Shown here in pieces: positions 6,448 to 8,481 of a stretch of DNA of 8,481 bases; within the stretch, counting starts at the first letter, position 1; the number at the start of each line of letters is the position of its first letter. The notes under the pieces are model-generated. The model saw only the letters and a list, made by a program, of their open reading frames with translations, searched no databases and had not been told where the DNA came from. Source of the stretch: Polaribacter sp. GTDB taxonomy: Bacteria > Bacteroidota > Bacteroidia > Flavobacteriales > Flavobacteriaceae. The position numbers and the translations under genes were made by a program. The stretch lies in the NCBI GenBank assembly GCA_029248845.1, contig JAQWIO010000035.1, forward strand, positions 1 through 8,481, written 5' to 3'.

Positions 6448-7923
6448 ATGACAGCACACAACAATAAAATTTTAGGAGAAGGTTTAACATATGATGATGT
6501 TTTATTAGTACCCGCTTTTTCAGATGTACTTCCAAGAGAAGTGAACATTCAAACAAAATTTACTAGAAATATTACCATAAACGTTCCAATAGCCTCAGCA
6601 GCAATGGATACGGTTACAGAATCTGCTTTAGCAATTGCAATGGCTAGAGAAGGAGGAATAGGTGTTTTGCATAAGAACATGACTATTGAGCAACAAGCGC
6701 ATGAAGTAAGAAAAGTAAAACGAGCAGAAAGTGGTATGATTCTAGATCCAGTTACTTTACCATTAACAGCAACTGTTATAGATGCAAAAGCAAATATGAA
6801 AGAACATCGTATTGGAGGAATTCCTGTTATAGATGAAAAGGGAATTTTAAAAGGGATTGTTACCAATAGAGACCTGAGGTTTGAACATGATAACCAAAGA
6901 CCTATTGTAGAGGTAATGACAAGTGAGAATTTAATCACAGCTGCAGTAGGTACTTCTTTAAAAGATGCTGAAAAAATTCTTCAGAAAAATAAAATTGAAA
7001 AATTATTAATTGTTGATCAAGAGAATAAGCTAAAAGGGTTAATTACCTTTCGAGACATTACGAAAGTAACTCAAAAACCAATTGCAAACAAAGATACTTT
7101 CGGTAGGTTAAGAGTTGCTGCGGCTCTTGGTGTTACTGCTGATGCTGTTGTTAGAGCAGAAGCTCTTGTTAATGCTGGTGTAGATGCTGTAATTATAGAT
7201 ACTGCTCATGGACACACCAAAGGGGTGGTAACAGTTTTGAAAGAAGTAAAAGCTAAATTTCCAACTTTAGAGGTTGTGGTTGGTAACATTGCAACGGCTT
7301 CCGCTGCTAAATATTTAGTTGAAGCTGGTGCAGATGCTGTAAAAGTTGGAATTGGACCTGGTTCTATTTGTACAACACGGGTTGTTGCAGGAGTTGGTTT
7401 TCCTCAGTTTTCTGCAGTTTTAGAAGTAGCTGCGGCGATCAAAGGAAGCGGTGTTCCTGTGATTGCAGATGGAGGAATTCGTTATACGGGAGATATTCCA
7501 AAAGCAATTGCTGCCGGAGCCGATGCTGTAATGTTAGGTTCTTTGCTAGCTGGTACCAAAGAATCTCCGGGAGAAACAATTATCTACGAAGGAAGAAAAT
7601 TTAAATCATACAGAGGGATGGGTTCTGTGGAAGCTATGAAACAAGGTTCAAAGGATCGATATTTTCAAGATGTAGAAGCAGATATTAAAAAATTAGTTCC
7701 TGAGGGAATTGTAGGACGTGTTCCTTATAAAGGAGAGTTGTATGAAAGTATTCATCAATTTATAGGGGGATTAAGAGCAGGAATGGGCTATTGTGGAGCT
7801 AAAGATATAGCAACATTAAAGGAAACAGGGCAGTTTGTAAGAATTACCACTAGTGGAATTAATGAAAGTCACCCTCATGATGTAGCAATTACTAAAGAAG
7901 CTCCCAACTATAGTAGAAGATAG
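6448..7923 (+). CDS. guaB: Inosine-5'-monophosphate dehydrogenase
   Basis: This 491-residue cytosolic enzyme oxidises IMP to XMP with NAD+, the rate-limiting step of guanine nucleotide synthesis. The N-terminal TIM-barrel part includes LTYDDVLLVP (13-22) and ASAAMDTVTE (49-58). Two CBS domains lie at about residues 98-150 and 157-212 and form the regulatory Bateman module. The catalytic loop GIGPGSICTT (301-310) holds the nucleophile Cys308. The IMP phosphate site is formed by IADGGIRYTGD (339-349) and the MLGSLLAGT segment (362-370), followed by YRGMGS (388-393). The mobile flap carries the Arg404-Tyr405 dyad and EGIVGRVPYKG (419-429). Length and all key residues are normal, so it should be active. 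The start is the ATG right after a palindrome and -7 box. It is probably monocistronic, ending at a strong terminator, and appears unrelated in function to the uptake genes upstream. Confidence 0.98.
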   Translation: MTAHNNKILGEGLTYDDVLLVPAFSDVLPREVNIQTKFTRNITINVPIASAAMDTVTESALAIAMAREGGIGVLHKNMTIEQQAHEVRKVKRAESGMILDPVTLPLTATVIDAKANMKEHRIGGIPVIDEKGILKGIVTNRDLRFEHDNQRPIVEVMTSENLITAAVGTSLKDAEKILQKNKIEKLLIVDQENKLKGLITFRDITKVTQKPIANKDTFGRLRVAAALGVTADAVVRAEALVNAGVDAVIIDTAHGHTKGVVTVLKEVKAKFPTLEVVVGNIATASAAKYLVEAGADAVKVGIGPGSICTTRVVAGVGFPQFSAVLEVAAAIKGSGVPVIADGGIRYTGDIPKAIAAGADAVMLGSLLAGTKESPGETIIYEGRKFKSYRGMGSVEAMKQGSKDRYFQDVEADIKKLVPEGIVGRVPYKGELYESIHQFIGGLRAGMGYCGAKDIATLKETGQFVRITTSGINESHPHDVAITKEAPNYSRR

Positions 7924-7943
7924 TCCTATTTTTTAAATGACAA

Positions 7944-7979
7944 AAAAATATACCGATTGATTTTCTTCGGTATATTTTT
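7944..7979. terminator. Bidirectional intrinsic terminator between guaB and thioesterase gene
   Basis: A perfect 13-bp stem pairs 7944-7956 (AAAAATATACCGA) with 7967-7979 (TCGGTATATTTTT) around a 10-nt loop. The T tract on one side and A tract on the other give a U-rich tail in both directions. It lies 20 nt after the guaB stop and 19 nt beyond the stop of the convergent minus-strand gene, so it probably serves both. Confidence 0.85.
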
Positions 7980-7998
7980 GTTTATGGATGGTACTTAT

Positions 7999-8481
7999 TT
8001 ACTGTAAGTCAATTTTAGAATTACTTCCTTCAAATAAATGGATGTAGTCTTTTATTTCAAACACCTTATTTCTAAAATGTGATGTTCTATTTTTAGCTTG
8101 ACTTTGTCTAGTAATACTTCTGGCAAAACGTCTAATTTCATTTTTGTTTGTTAGAATAATTCCAGGAACTGAAACACTTTTTCCAGTATCATCTTTGGCA
8201 ACCATCGTAAAATAAGATGAATTACAATGTTTTTTCTCTCCGGTTCTAATATTTTCAGATTCTACTCTTAAGCCGACAACCATAGAGGTTCTTCCTGTAA
8301 AATTAATGGAAGCTTTCATGGTTACGAGTTCTCCAACCTCAATAGGGTGTAAAAAATCAACTTTGTTTACAGAAGCTGTTACACAGTAGTTTCCAGAATG
8401 TTTGGAAGCACAAGCAAATGCAATTTGGTCCATTAAATTTAGAATATGACCTCCGTGAATTTTTCCGCTAAAATTAGAGTT
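7999..8481 (-). CDS. Hotdog-fold acyl-CoA thioesterase (partial, 5' end outside window)
   Basis: The minus-strand reading frame is open to the window edge, so 160 residues are visible and the start codon lies beyond it. The ATG at 8433 is internal, because the codons before it encode conserved family sequence (NSNFSGKIHGGHILNL). Hydrolysis of acyl-CoA to free fatty acid and CoA is the expected reaction. The HGGHILNLMDQIAF segment is the core hotdog helix of the YciA/BACH-type acyl-CoA thioesterases, with the Asp in LMDQ as the likely catalytic acid. Further family features are VTASVNKVDFLHPIEVGELV and the strand-rich part with GRTSMVVGLRVE and SSYFTMVAKD. The C-terminal tail is basic and not recognisable. 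Perhaps 20 N-terminal residues are missing. The protein is likely cytosolic and the acyl-chain preference cannot be predicted. It converges on guaB and shares the terminator. Confidence 0.9.
   Translation of the reverse strand, partial: NSNFSGKIHGGHILNLMDQIAFACASKHSGNYCVTASVNKVDFLHPIEVGELVTMKASINFTGRTSMVVGLRVESENIRTGEKKHCNSSYFTMVAKDDTGKSVSVPGIILTNKNEIRRFARSITRQSQAKNRTSHFRNKVFEIKDYIHLFEGSNSKIDLQ

Noticed and set aside
6549..6938. Minus-strand 129-codon open frame inside guaB
   Set aside because: It lies antisense to a strongly conserved enzyme gene, and its hydrophobic composition follows from the complement of guaB codons. No promoter or leader is evident.
7368..7604. Plus-strand 78-codon frame in another phase within guaB
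   Set aside because: The Cys/Arg/Ser-rich translation is typical of a shifted reading of an Ala/Gly/Val-rich gene. guaB itself is intact, so this is a shadow.
8431..8433. ATG at 8433 as the start of the minus-strand thioesterase
   Set aside because: The frame stays open to the window edge and encodes the conserved HGG segment upstream of this Met, so the true start is outside the window.

Overview
This AT-rich window looks like chromosomal DNA from a member of the Bacteroidetes, most likely the Flavobacteriia. The evidence is the TAnnTTTG type of -7 promoter box, lipoproteins with short Lys-rich signal peptides, a TonB-dependent receptor carrying an N-terminal CarboxypepD-regulatory-like domain, A-rich leaders with almost no Shine-Dalgarno signal, and protein sequences of flavobacterial style. 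I cannot assign a genus. All genes are intact except the last, which is cut by the window end. I see no tRNA, rRNA, CRISPR array or insertion sequence.

Layout. Positions 1-110 hold a well-formed promoter whose -7 box sits inside an inverted repeat. It drives a DUF4856 lipoprotein (111-1304), which is followed by an intrinsic terminator (1315-1343). A possible second -7 box (1346-1353) precedes an imelysin-family lipoprotein (1383-2480). Next come a TTG-initiated membrane protein of the HTTM / vitamin K-dependent gamma-carboxylase family (2544-3908) and, one base after its stop codon, a FecA-like TonB-dependent outer-membrane receptor (3910-6318). A 129-bp gap holds a -7 box and a 19-bp palindrome directly before guaB, encoding IMP dehydrogenase (6448-7923). 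A probably bidirectional terminator (7944-7979) separates guaB from a convergent hotdog acyl-CoA thioesterase on the minus strand (7999-8481, 5' end outside the window).

How the genes may work together. Genes 1-4 form a co-directional block that I read as an iron or metal-chelate uptake module. The receptor would bring the ligand across the outer membrane. The two lipoproteins (imelysin and DUF4856) would act in the periplasm or at the cell surface. The carboxylase-like protein would sit in the inner membrane, where menaquinol is available. That protein keeps the Asp-Lys-Thr...Asn-His segment that contains the catalytic lysine of animal gamma-glutamyl carboxylase, so it may be an active quinol-dependent enzyme acting on a partner of this module. 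This is the most interesting hypothesis in the window, and it is an inference. guaB and the thioesterase are ordinary housekeeping genes.
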